In this document: one piece after another, positions 22,387-31,400 of the stretch
How positions within the stretch are numbered: position 1 is the stretch's first letter
Layout: every line of letters begins with the position of its first letter
Source: a virus
IMG/VR virus record: IMGVR_UViG_3300032308_001420
Span: 1-64,000 of that record
Length of the DNA: 64,000 bases
Reading direction: 5' to 3' (one strand)
The notes under the pieces: model-generated
The model's database searches: none
Seen by the model: only the letters and a program-made list of their open reading frames with translations
What the model was told of the DNA's origin: nothing
Position numbers and translations under genes: made by a program

Positions 22387-23541
22387 TTAGAAATCCAAAT
22401 CTAATCTATACTCTACGTCTACTGGTCTTCCAGCCAATTTTGATAATGGTAAGGCAAATACCGATCTACTAATTAATCCAAACTCTGGATCAAATGTATC
22501 TTCGTCGTTTATTCTTAATCCATCTGCGCCAATAGATGTTGTTGTCGATGAATTTGGAGTAACTATAATTCCTATTTGTGTAATATTTTTTTTATCTGGT
22601 GAATTTACTGAACCAGAAAAAATTGTACCTAGCGAAATGTCTGGGACAATCTTGTATCCTAACCCTGCTTGAGGAGTAATTGTAATCTCATAATATTTAG
22701 TTGATGTATTATAAAACCTTAGCTTTATGCTGGATAAATTTGAATCTTCTTTATAGTAAGCAAAGGATATGGAGTCATTTACGCTATACCCAGAAAAATC
22801 TAACGGGTTTATATCTGAGATATATTCTCTTGCTGCCGTTCCATTTGAAGACATTGTTAAGAGATTTCCACCAATTTTATAATTTGATGTTGACACAGTC
22901 GGATTACTTAAAGATGAATCTGCCCATAGCAGCGCATCTGAAAAATCAGATATATACTGACTATCAAAATTATTTACAGATGTTCTTGTTGATGGATAAA
23001 TTCCAACTTCTGAAATTTCTGCTACGACATCTTGAGGAATAGTTGTTTTATATATTACGGAATATGTTGAAATACCCCCAGATGTTTCTATATCTGTACT
23101 TCCAAACAATACTGGCAATCTATAAAATTCAAAACCTAGTCTTGTGTCATTTTCTGTTGCCTTTTTAAAAGACCGTCCAGAAGTTGATCCAGAAACAGCC
23201 GTTCCTGTTGCAGCATTGGTTACAGTAAATTGTGTTGTGCTTCTTGAAGCAACTGTAACATTTGTCAAGTTAAAAGCTGAAGTAGATAGCCCAGTAATGC
23301 TTACCACGTCTCCTACCGCAAAGTAGTTGTTTGCTGTGTATGTTACAGTTCCAGCTGATGCTGATGCTGCTGTAACCAAAGCTTCTTTTCTATCAATTCC
23401 AAAAGCCATATCCTTTTGTGTTGCAGTTATATTACCAGCAATAAAATTAGTTAAAAATCTTTTGCCAAACTTAGTAATAATATTGGATGAGCGGCAGATC
23501 TCCTTGCCATCTTGATAAAATACATATGTTCCTTTAATCAT
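22387..23541 (-). CDS. Tail protein with an inserted Ig-like/FCCH-type module
   Basis: The 384-residue protein opens with IKGTYVFYQDGKEICRSSNI and RFLTNFIAGNI, a start seen in tail proteins that carry a capping strand. Residues 58-112 hold a module with GDVVSITGLSTSAFNLTN and QFTVTNAATGTAVSGS, which recurs in the hub protein at 25697-27934. The last part (LSKLAGRPVDVEYRLDLDF) is beta-rich. It overlaps the next gene by four bases. It is likely a distal tail or baseplate component; the exact role is unknown. Confidence 0.72.
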   Translation of the reverse strand: MIKGTYVFYQDGKEICRSSNIITKFGKRFLTNFIAGNITATQKDMAFGIDRKEALVTAASASAGTVTYTANNYFAVGDVVSITGLSTSAFNLTNVTVASRSTTQFTVTNAATGTAVSGSTSGRSFKKATENDTRLGFEFYRLPVLFGSTDIETSGGISTYSVIYKTTIPQDVVAEISEVGIYPSTRTSVNNFDSQYISDFSDALLWADSSLSNPTVSTSNYKIGGNLLTMSSNGTAAREYISDINPLDFSGYSVNDSISFAYYKEDSNLSSIKLRFYNTSTKYYEITITPQAGLGYKIVPDISLGTIFSGSVNSPDKKNITQIGIIVTPNSSTTTSIGADGLRINDEDTFDPEFGLISRSVFALPLSKLAGRPVDVEYRLDLDF

Positions 23542-23954
23542 AGCTTTTCGGAAGGATTATAAATCCTTGCGTCTACCCCCTCAATATTTACTTTATCTTT
23601 ACTTGTATTTGTTACCTTAATAACAATCTTTGCCTTTTCTACTTTAGTCACTGGGTCATAATATTTTGTAGAACTAAATAGCTCTATGTCAGTTAAATTA
23701 GGAACGTCTGGCAAATCTCTTTCTTCTACGGCAACTACGGCGGATGGATTTTCTATTGCTTCTCGTGTTCCTACTGATATAGGTGATCCAAATGATGCAG
23801 TTAGGTATCTACCGTATTGCACTTCATTAGATTTGGAAGTAATAATTGCATACGGATTAAACCAAATGGTGTCTGGGTGACCTTCTGGTAAAACAATTTT
23901 AGGGTTAGAAACAATTGCTTGTTCTGGAACTCTATTTGGATTTTCTGAAACCAT
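23538..23954 (-). CDS. Hypothetical virion protein with leaderless start
   Basis: The 138-residue protein is proline- and valine-rich with beta-strand content (AIVSNPKIVLPEGHPDTIWF; KIVIKVTNTSKDKVNIEGVD). The C-terminal part looks like an Ig-like sandwich of the kind found in virion accessory proteins. The ATG lies six bases after a TGGTATAAT box and has no Shine-Dalgarno site, so it starts its own leaderless message in the middle of the tail operon. The following gene overlaps by four bases. Confidence 0.68.
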   Translation of the reverse strand: MVSENPNRVPEQAIVSNPKIVLPEGHPDTIWFNPYAIITSKSNEVQYGRYLTASFGSPISVGTREAIENPSAVVAVEERDLPDVPNLTDIELFSSTKYYDPVTKVEKAKIVIKVTNTSKDKVNIEGVDARIYNPSEKL

Positions 23955-23960
23955 TTTTTT

Positions 23961-23980
23961 ATTATACCATTTAGTCGACT
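23961..23980 (-). promoter_or_regulatory. Leaderless promoter with AGTCGACT palindrome inside the tail operon
   Basis: The minus strand has AGTCGACT (23973-23980), six bases, TATAAT (23961-23966, extended as TGGTATAAT), then AAAAAA and the ATG at 23954. The spacing from -10 box to ATG is six, so transcription should begin at the start codon. The palindrome is the same as at 4341-4348. A promoter here would boost the distal tail genes. Confidence 0.6.
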
Positions 23981-25697
23981 ATAAAGTTCGACATGTAACA
24001 GTAGTCTCCAATCCTTGATTAAATGAGTTAGTCACGCTTGTTACAATTAACTTTTCGGTTCCGTCAAAATCTTGGTATGGAGAAGAAACTGAAACTATAT
24101 CTCCTACATTTAACATAGGGTTTCCAAATACGGTTAAGTTTACAATCTTTCCTCTATTTACAACTTTTTCTTTAATCCATGTTGCAAGTTCTTTTACTGC
24201 ATCTAATGTTTGCAGCCATTTTGATTCAAAAACAATTGGTTCTTTTGGACCGTATGTAAAGTCTTCATCAGTTATATACTCAAGAGTTCCTGAGTCTCCA
24301 ATTGTATTTCCAAACAGGTAGAATGAGGAACCAATTCCATCTGCTAGCGGTATTGTAGTTGAAGAATTATTTAGAACATACGCTTCCCCGCCAAAATTAG
24401 AATATTTTTGAGAAATAATTTTTGCTAATGGGTTGGCTCCAGTTGACCACCTTACTGGAACTGATGGCCTAGAATCAAATTTAATTTCTCTTTTAATTAT
24501 TTCTCTTACGGTTGTACCAAACTCTTCAAATGAGTTTAATTTTTTTGTAACTTCGTCATCGTCAGAATAGTTTAGATATTGATAATCGCCATAAAGATTA
24601 TTTAAGATATCATTTGAAAACTGCCCTTGATAAAAATTAATAGAATACTGTGAGTCCAAATATTCTTTTGATGTAATCTTTGAGGCAAACACATAGTCGA
24701 ACATTGCTGTTCCTTTTGTACAGATTAGTGCTACTCTATTTGTTGGAGCTGCAGTTTTATAATCTCCAGCAGCCTTTTGTAAACTTGCATTATCTGATGC
24801 AGTTATCTTAAATCCATTTATATATGCAGTTATATCTATATTGCTTTGATGGAACTTTACCTTTATATCAATATTGTATGTTTTACCGCCATAAATTCCA
24901 TCTAGGGTTGTATCTAATGATTTTTGGCTAGTACTTAAATCTCTAATCCCGCCATTATAAATTTTTACAATTCTTACTGTTTTATTGTTAGAGCCAATTG
25001 ATGCTGGGATAGTTTGAATTAATAAAGCATATCCTTCTTTATGAAACTCATCCATAAAAAACCCTATGCCAGCTCCCTGAATTGGATCTTCAAAAAGAGG
25101 AGTCATTTTTATGCTAGTTCCAAATGTAAAGTAACCTGGCTCTGAAGCATAAGAGCTTGCCAATATTGCACCAGTTCCTGGATTATATGTCCATGTATTT
25201 GCAAACGCCTGCAATGCAGGAAAATCTTTACTAACAATTGTAGACTTCTTTGCTTCTGTATTTGTTAATTGTAAATAAGATTTACCAACTTCAAGTTTTG
25301 CTGGATTTTTTGGGTCTGCTTTTATTCCAGAATTATTAACTGCAAAAACTTCCATATAGAATTTAGGCATTTCTGTTTTATTTCCAAATGCGGAAACATT
25401 GTAGGGAGTTATTGTAAAAACATAAATTCCTCCTTCTACTAAACCAGTAAGCGTTAAGGTATGTTCTTTTAATGCTGAGTTTACAGAATAATCTGGATCT
25501 GTAATCAATGACCCAGATAAAGCGCCTGTCGCAAGATACCTCTGTCTTGTTACAACATATTTTGTAGCTGTTTGTTCTGCAGAAAGTCTAACTATTATTT
25601 GTACAGACGTTAAAGATACTTGTTTAATCTCTGGTCGAATTTGAAGTGTTGCTTCTTCAATTCCATCGATTAGCAATCTGTTTGACCATGGTTGCAT
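23979..25697 (-). CDS. Tail hub/baseplate protein, second part, with a LamG-like domain
   Basis: I start the gene at the ATG at 25697, in the TAATG overlap with the upstream stop, giving 572 residues (MQPWSNRLLIDGIEEATLQI). A fibronectin-like part comes first. A concanavalin/LamG-like module lies around residues 150-340 (YFTFGTSIKMTPLFEDPIQG; YNIDIKVKFHQSNIDITAYI). The C-terminus is a hub-type beta domain with NPMLNVGDIVSVSSPYQDFD and an ending TTVTCRTL. That ending fits the OB-like part of phage tail hub proteins, and the upstream gene carries the other half. It is probably at the tail tip. Confidence 0.7.
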   Translation of the reverse strand: MQPWSNRLLIDGIEEATLQIRPEIKQVSLTSVQIIVRLSAEQTATKYVVTRQRYLATGALSGSLITDPDYSVNSALKEHTLTLTGLVEGGIYVFTITPYNVSAFGNKTEMPKFYMEVFAVNNSGIKADPKNPAKLEVGKSYLQLTNTEAKKSTIVSKDFPALQAFANTWTYNPGTGAILASSYASEPGYFTFGTSIKMTPLFEDPIQGAGIGFFMDEFHKEGYALLIQTIPASIGSNNKTVRIVKIYNGGIRDLSTSQKSLDTTLDGIYGGKTYNIDIKVKFHQSNIDITAYINGFKITASDNASLQKAAGDYKTAAPTNRVALICTKGTAMFDYVFASKITSKEYLDSQYSINFYQGQFSNDILNNLYGDYQYLNYSDDDEVTKKLNSFEEFGTTVREIIKREIKFDSRPSVPVRWSTGANPLAKIISQKYSNFGGEAYVLNNSSTTIPLADGIGSSFYLFGNTIGDSGTLEYITDEDFTYGPKEPIVFESKWLQTLDAVKELATWIKEKVVNRGKIVNLTVFGNPMLNVGDIVSVSSPYQDFDGTEKLIVTSVTNSFNQGLETTVTCRTL

Positions 25698-27934
25698 TAT
25701 TCCCAGCTCACAATCCCAGTAGTCCAAACATTTGTATCTATTGAACTAACTGTTGGCTTATGTGATGCTGGCGTGGTGCCAAGGGCACCTCTTTTTTTAA
25801 CACGATACTTTCCAGTAGGCTGAAAATATTTAGCTTCAGATCTTGCTAAATATCTATACTGATTTAAATCTGTTGAAGATTCAATCCATACATTTTCTTC
25901 ATCTACGCCAACAACACCATCTTTTGGTAAGTATCTATATTCAATTGCATCGAACTCTATTATCTCAGAGTTAATTAAAAAATATCCATCAAAATTAAAT
26001 ACTGATTGAAGCTCACTATATTTATCTATTGTTGATAAATCTAAAACTAAGTTAGTATCTTCTGCTGGAGTGGTTGCTAAAATTTCATTCTTTAGTCCGC
26101 CTGCTGTTAAGTATGTTTCTGAAGACTGCCACAACGCAGCGCTTTGTCCTACATAACTTGAATTTGTTGGAGTGCTCCATAAAACTCTGACCTGGTTTGC
26201 GGAGGGAATTTCTTTTTGAGACATAGAAATGATATTTGGAAGATTTGATCCTGAAGCGGAATCACGAAAATTCCATGATGAAGATCTAGCTGTATCATAT
26301 ATATATTCTCTACTGTAAAACTGTAAAGTCCCATCGTCATCTATAAATGCATTCATTTGAATATCTCTACACAGCTCTTGTATATATTCCCAAACTGTCT
26401 TGTTGCCGTCGGTCCACCAATAACTAATTACTGGAATAGACTTATCGTCTTCTTTTAAATTAAATTGATAATTAGTAAATCCAACTGAATCAAGGAGTCT
26501 TCTTATAACCGCTGTTACTGGATAAAAATCACATAAAATATCTGGAGCAATTGTTTCCATTAATTGCTTAGCTCCATCTAAGGCAACTAAATTTAAATTT
26601 CCATATGAATCAATTGACCAGCTATCTATAAAATATACACCCTGATATTCTTTATCGTATTTATTTGGTGAAGTGCCCAAAGATCCGTCTGTATGATAAA
26701 TTATAAAGTAAGGCTTTATCTCTGCATTTTTAGTTAAATAAATTAAATCTGTAGGAGATGCAGGCCAACTTTCATCTCTATTGTATGGAACTATTTGTAA
26801 TGCATCTTGATTATACTTTACTGCAGAAATTTGAATACTGTTTGCTGTAACTTTTCCAATTGGCAAAATGTCTTGGGATGAGTCTGAAGATTCTTTTGTT
26901 ACTGTCATATTAACTATATCTGATGATATGTCTTTTACCCATCTAGCTGATATCTCAATTACTCCAATATATTTTCCCCCGCCTGCATTTGTTGCTTCAA
27001 GTCTAATTGATTTTATTGCTTGTGGGGTAGAAAAAGAATATGGCTCTGAAATAGATGTAGCGTTCCAGTTGGTTCCATTCCAATATCTTTCTATTCTTCC
27101 ACTAGATGGAGGTGCTGTATAGGTTGTAGTTATTGCAGCTCCAGATACTGGTGTAACAGTTATTCTGTACTGTGTTGGAAGAGAATGATTTTTCTCAAAC
27201 TGTACTACAATCTTGTTTGCATATGCAGGCTTTGTTGGCGTTGCAGTTCCAGAAGAATTAACAATTGTTGCCGTTGCTGATGCTCCAGTAACTGCTGTTC
27301 CAGTTGCTACATCTGATATTGTAAATGTTTTTTCCGTTGGTGTAGATTCAATAATTTTGTTTGATAGATTAAATGCACTTGTTGATAATCCTGTTATTGT
27401 TACTCTATTGCCAGAAATAAAACCATGATTAGAACTTGTTTTATATACAACCTTCTTATTTCCATCTTGAGTTGTGCCAGCGGAATATGCTTCAATTATT
27501 GTTGATGTACTCTGTACATACTTTACGGTAATATCTGCGTTATCATCTTTTGGTGTCACCCAATACTTATATGATGTAGATAGACCTGGATAATAAACTC
27601 TTGGCTGTGTGTTTGGATATTCTACTGTTCTGAATCCAGAAAAGCTATTTAGCGGGGTATCAACAGAAGAAATAATATAATATTTAATTCCAGAAGAAAG
27701 AGGCCTAAATGGTTTAATTACTGAGTCTACTGGAAACAACTTTTTAAAAGGATTTATTTGAATTGGAGATGCTGTTCCAACTCCATCTATATACTCTGAA
27801 TCTGTAGATGCAGTTACAGCTGTAATATTGTTTAACATTGTATTCATATTATATTCAATTGTTGCGCCTACATTAATTGATATAGATGAATTTTGATAAT
27901 AAACTGTTTGTAAATTTTCTGCAACTGTAGGCAC
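25697..27934 (-). CDS. Tail hub/minor tail protein, first part
   Basis: The 745-residue protein has an Ig-like/FCCH-type module (NRVTITGLSTSAFNLSNKII near 180) shared with the 22387-23541 protein and a carbohydrate-binding-like beta region. In its second half is a gp27-like hub region: GNLNLVALDGAKQLMETIAP, then KTVWEYIQELCRDIQMNAFI, DDDGTLQFYSREYIYDTARS. Similar blocks occur in siphovirus minor tail proteins that ring the tape measure tip. The start is GTG preceded by GGAAGAGG. The hub seems to be split between this gene and the next one. Confidence 0.75.
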   Translation of the reverse strand: MPTVAENLQTVYYQNSSISINVGATIEYNMNTMLNNITAVTASTDSEYIDGVGTASPIQINPFKKLFPVDSVIKPFRPLSSGIKYYIISSVDTPLNSFSGFRTVEYPNTQPRVYYPGLSTSYKYWVTPKDDNADITVKYVQSTSTIIEAYSAGTTQDGNKKVVYKTSSNHGFISGNRVTITGLSTSAFNLSNKIIESTPTEKTFTISDVATGTAVTGASATATIVNSSGTATPTKPAYANKIVVQFEKNHSLPTQYRITVTPVSGAAITTTYTAPPSSGRIERYWNGTNWNATSISEPYSFSTPQAIKSIRLEATNAGGGKYIGVIEISARWVKDISSDIVNMTVTKESSDSSQDILPIGKVTANSIQISAVKYNQDALQIVPYNRDESWPASPTDLIYLTKNAEIKPYFIIYHTDGSLGTSPNKYDKEYQGVYFIDSWSIDSYGNLNLVALDGAKQLMETIAPDILCDFYPVTAVIRRLLDSVGFTNYQFNLKEDDKSIPVISYWWTDGNKTVWEYIQELCRDIQMNAFIDDDGTLQFYSREYIYDTARSSSWNFRDSASGSNLPNIISMSQKEIPSANQVRVLWSTPTNSSYVGQSAALWQSSETYLTAGGLKNEILATTPAEDTNLVLDLSTIDKYSELQSVFNFDGYFLINSEIIEFDAIEYRYLPKDGVVGVDEENVWIESSTDLNQYRYLARSEAKYFQPTGKYRVKKRGALGTTPASHKPTVSSIDTNVWTTGIVSWE

Positions 27935-27935
27935 T

Positions 27936-28406
27936 TTATACCTCTTCCATTGAAATAGATATATTCCAGTGTGCTTGAATTCCTCGTTTAACTAAATTAA
28001 ATGTGCAATCTGTAAATGATACAGTATGAGACTCATATCCAGAAGATGCTTGACCTACACCATTTTTTGCATAGTTAATTCTAATTTCAAATACACCTTT
28101 TCCTAGTGTGCTTGCATAAAATGTTCTTAGGTCTTCCGCTCCCCAGTATCCGTCTGCTGTTTCAGTTCTATAGGATGGAACTAAATCCCATGAAATACTG
28201 AAAGATTTTTTATCAGCAATAAAAAACTTTCTTAGTGTTCCGTTAGACATTCTCTGTGTTTGTTGAATTCTATTATGTCCTACTGTAAATGGGCCACGAT
28301 TATGGTCTGTAACGGTATTCCATTTTGTTGTTCCATCTCCGCCATTTGCAGAAGCATCTACGCCGTAGATTTGAAGGAGGGCTCCCCTAGGTAAAGTAAT
28401 AGCCAT
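27936..28406 (-). CDS. Distal tail-type protein
   Basis: The 156-residue protein begins MAITLPRGALLQIYGVDASA, contains the beta-rich FFIADKKSFSISWDLVPSYR and ends with FNLVKRGIQAHWNISISMEE. Proteins of this start and length occur between the tape measure and hub genes of actinophages. They probably form the ring that joins the tail tube to the tip. Its start overlaps the tape measure stop by one base. No catalytic motif is present. Confidence 0.7.
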   Translation of the reverse strand: MAITLPRGALLQIYGVDASANGGDGTTKWNTVTDHNRGPFTVGHNRIQQTQRMSNGTLRKFFIADKKSFSISWDLVPSYRTETADGYWGAEDLRTFYASTLGKGVFEIRINYAKNGVGQASSGYESHTVSFTDCTFNLVKRGIQAHWNISISMEEV

Positions 28407-31400
28407 TAGTTTCTTCTTCCCACTCCAGTCATTGCTGCTCTCATTACATTCTTTTGATCAAGCATGTCTACAACCATTGTTGCAATCATTTTTTCATCTT
28501 GTCCTGGTTGTGCATTCACAACAAATCCACCAACATCATAGTGGTGAACTGCTCCACCTTTATTATATCCTGGAATTTGATTTTTGCCAAGGGATACTGT
28601 ATTTGTAGGAATATTGTATCTTGGTCCTACTGCTCCACCCATTGCATAAGCTGGAACACTCATATTAGAATAACTAGATGGATTTACATACCCACCTCTT
28701 GCAAAACCAAGACCCAGCTCTTCCAATATAGTTCCCTTTGGCTTATTAAGTGCAATCCACTTTGCCGTGTCTATTGAAATATCGCCAGTTTGACCAGCAT
28801 TAATTCTTGGCATAATTGATCCAGTCATGCCAGATTTATTCATAAGAGGTCCTAGATTTTCTCCAGCTCCCATAAATCCTTCTTTGCTAAGCAAGCTCCA
28901 TAAACCATAATTTTGTCTCTTTAAATCTTTTGAAAAATCCAAATACTTACCGAAAGGTATTTTTGTTATCTTATTAACAGAGCCATATGACTCTCCCCAT
29001 TGCCCAGGAACATTATATCCGCCAGCATATAAATCAGCTTCTGCCTTTGAGCTTGTTCCATAGAATCCCATTCCATAATAAGGATCACGAGCATAATCTC
29101 CAGATAAATCTGTGACTCCACTAAATGGTCCATCAGAGTTTTGTCCTAGGTCGGCAGACCCATGGAACATTCCCTTCTTAACCATTTTCTTAGCTTTAAA
29201 ATAATTCATATATTGATTAAATAAATTAATTGGCTTATATGCCAGATCTTTGCTCTTTGATAAAATTCCAGCAAGCTTACCTATTAGGCCCCCGCCTGCA
29301 TATTTACGAACTGGTCCGCCCATCGCATAATCTGATGTGTCTCCATAGTTAGTTTTTTTATACCAATCTGCGTCTGCAGAAATTTTAGGAATATCTTCAT
29401 CCCATCCTACTATTTTTTTAGAAGACAATCTACTCTCAATTGCTGTTTTAACATTTTCTATATATTGCTTATACAGCTTTATTGGCATTGAATCTGCTGA
29501 GTAACCAGATGCGCTTAACATTTCTATTAAATCGCTATCTTTTATACCAGACAATGTTGACTGTGCTCTCTGAAGACCCTCTAAATATGCATCTCTTTCA
29601 GATTCTGGTAAGTATGAAAGCCCTTGATAGTATCTATTTTTTAGCCTATCAATAGATTTTTGTTGATCTCCAAATATATCTAATGAATGCTTGGAGTCTC
29701 CAATTCTGCCAAAATCAATAGCGCCAGCTTTTTTACCTATTGGATTTATAATTAAATTTCCGCCATGTGCATCTGAGTATCCAAGTGCATCTAATATTGC
29801 ATTTCTATAAGATCTTTCAGAAGTCATTCCAAGAGCAGCAAATGTTCTTGTGGGCAATGCGCTGACATTTTCTAGTGGCTTAAATGCACTCCAAAACATT
29901 GGATCTTTTGATAGCTTTTCAACTATAATCTTTTCTGTAATAGAACCCTTAGATATCTCATCTACTGATTTGCTAAATATTCCAAGGTTGTGTGGGAAGG
30001 AATAAGGTGTTTTGTAGGGCTTTATTACTGGAGCAACCAGGCCAGCCTTGCCTGCAAAAATAGAGCCAAATATTTCTCGTCTTACTTCATCTGGAGTTAT
30101 TTCGTTTAAAGACTTAAGATATCCAGTATCGCCAGACTTTATATGCTCTACAAGCTGTGTAATATTTAATGATGCTGGAACATTGGATTCTAGTGTTTTA
30201 AATTCTGTATAGTCAAGTAATTCTGGAAACTTTATTACATCATTTATATCTTTTGTTGTTTTACCCATTTTAATTTTAATGGGAGATGAAGCAGCTGCAG
30301 ATGCTGCTTTGCTTATTCCACCTATTTTACTTCCTAAACCCGCTCCCATAAAATTGAGTGGCAGCATTGCTGCAGATAGTGAATCGCCTTTTCTGCCTTG
30401 TCCAGCAATTTTTCTTAGTAGTGCTGCTGTTCCAAATGTTTCTGCACCTGGCATTCCGCTAAGGCTAGATACATATCTTTGGAACCAATTTTGTTTTTTA
30501 GCTGGGCTAGAAGAACCAAATGATGACATTCCCATTGCATGTGGAGCAGAACTTACCATGCCACCATCTGCAAAACCAAATGGCCAAACATTTTTTACTA
30601 GTTTTAATGTTTTTGGTGCGTCACCAAACATCTGTCCATATACTTTTGCTGGTAAAGAGTAAATTTCAGGTAATGATTCTAATAAATCTTTGCCACTTAA
30701 TAACTGTGGAAACTCCATGCTTCCCTGTGCCTTGCTATTTCTTACAGCACCTTCACCTAAGAAATTTGTAAGCTGGGATATTTTTTTATCAATTCCAAAC
30801 ATTGGCAATTCTTCGCCAAGTTTTGCTGATCCTATCATTGCGCTATATAAAGCGGCTATATGTGGATTAGTAGAAAAATAAGTTGAAAGATCTCTTTCTC
30901 CAGTTCTCCAAGCGCTACCTGCGGTGTTTCTTACACCCTTAAATAATTTAATAACGTCATCTGGAAGCAAGTCATAAAATTCTTTTGCATAGTATTCATT
31001 AAATTTTCCTACATCAGAAAAATCAATTTTTGGATATTTAGCCTTTAGTAATGCTTCTCTTTGCGCCTGGACAAGTTCCCAAGCACCAGCACCTGCTTTG
31101 CTTAGACTTCCTTCCTGTATCCATCCTTTGAGCGCTTCCTTTGCTGAGCTTGGGCTAAAGGTAATTCCAGTTTCTGGAATTTTGATTGAAGATGGATCTA
31201 ACTTTGATAAATCTTGTACAGCCTTGGCATCAATGTCTGCCATACCGAAGGATTTCATTTCAGGGGTAAGTTTTGATATAGCTCCTGGTACCTTTGCTGC
31301 GCCCCGTCCAACTCCTCCAAGTGGCAGTAGTGCTGCAGATAAGTAGTCTAATTTATTTCCAGTTCCAGAAAATACATTTGCAACTTCTTTTCCGCCTAAG

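Noticed and set aside
30279-30662. Plus-strand frames inside the tape measure gene (also at 38298-38666 and others)
   Set aside because: They are antisense shadows of alanine/glycine/serine-rich coding sequence, with no start signals.
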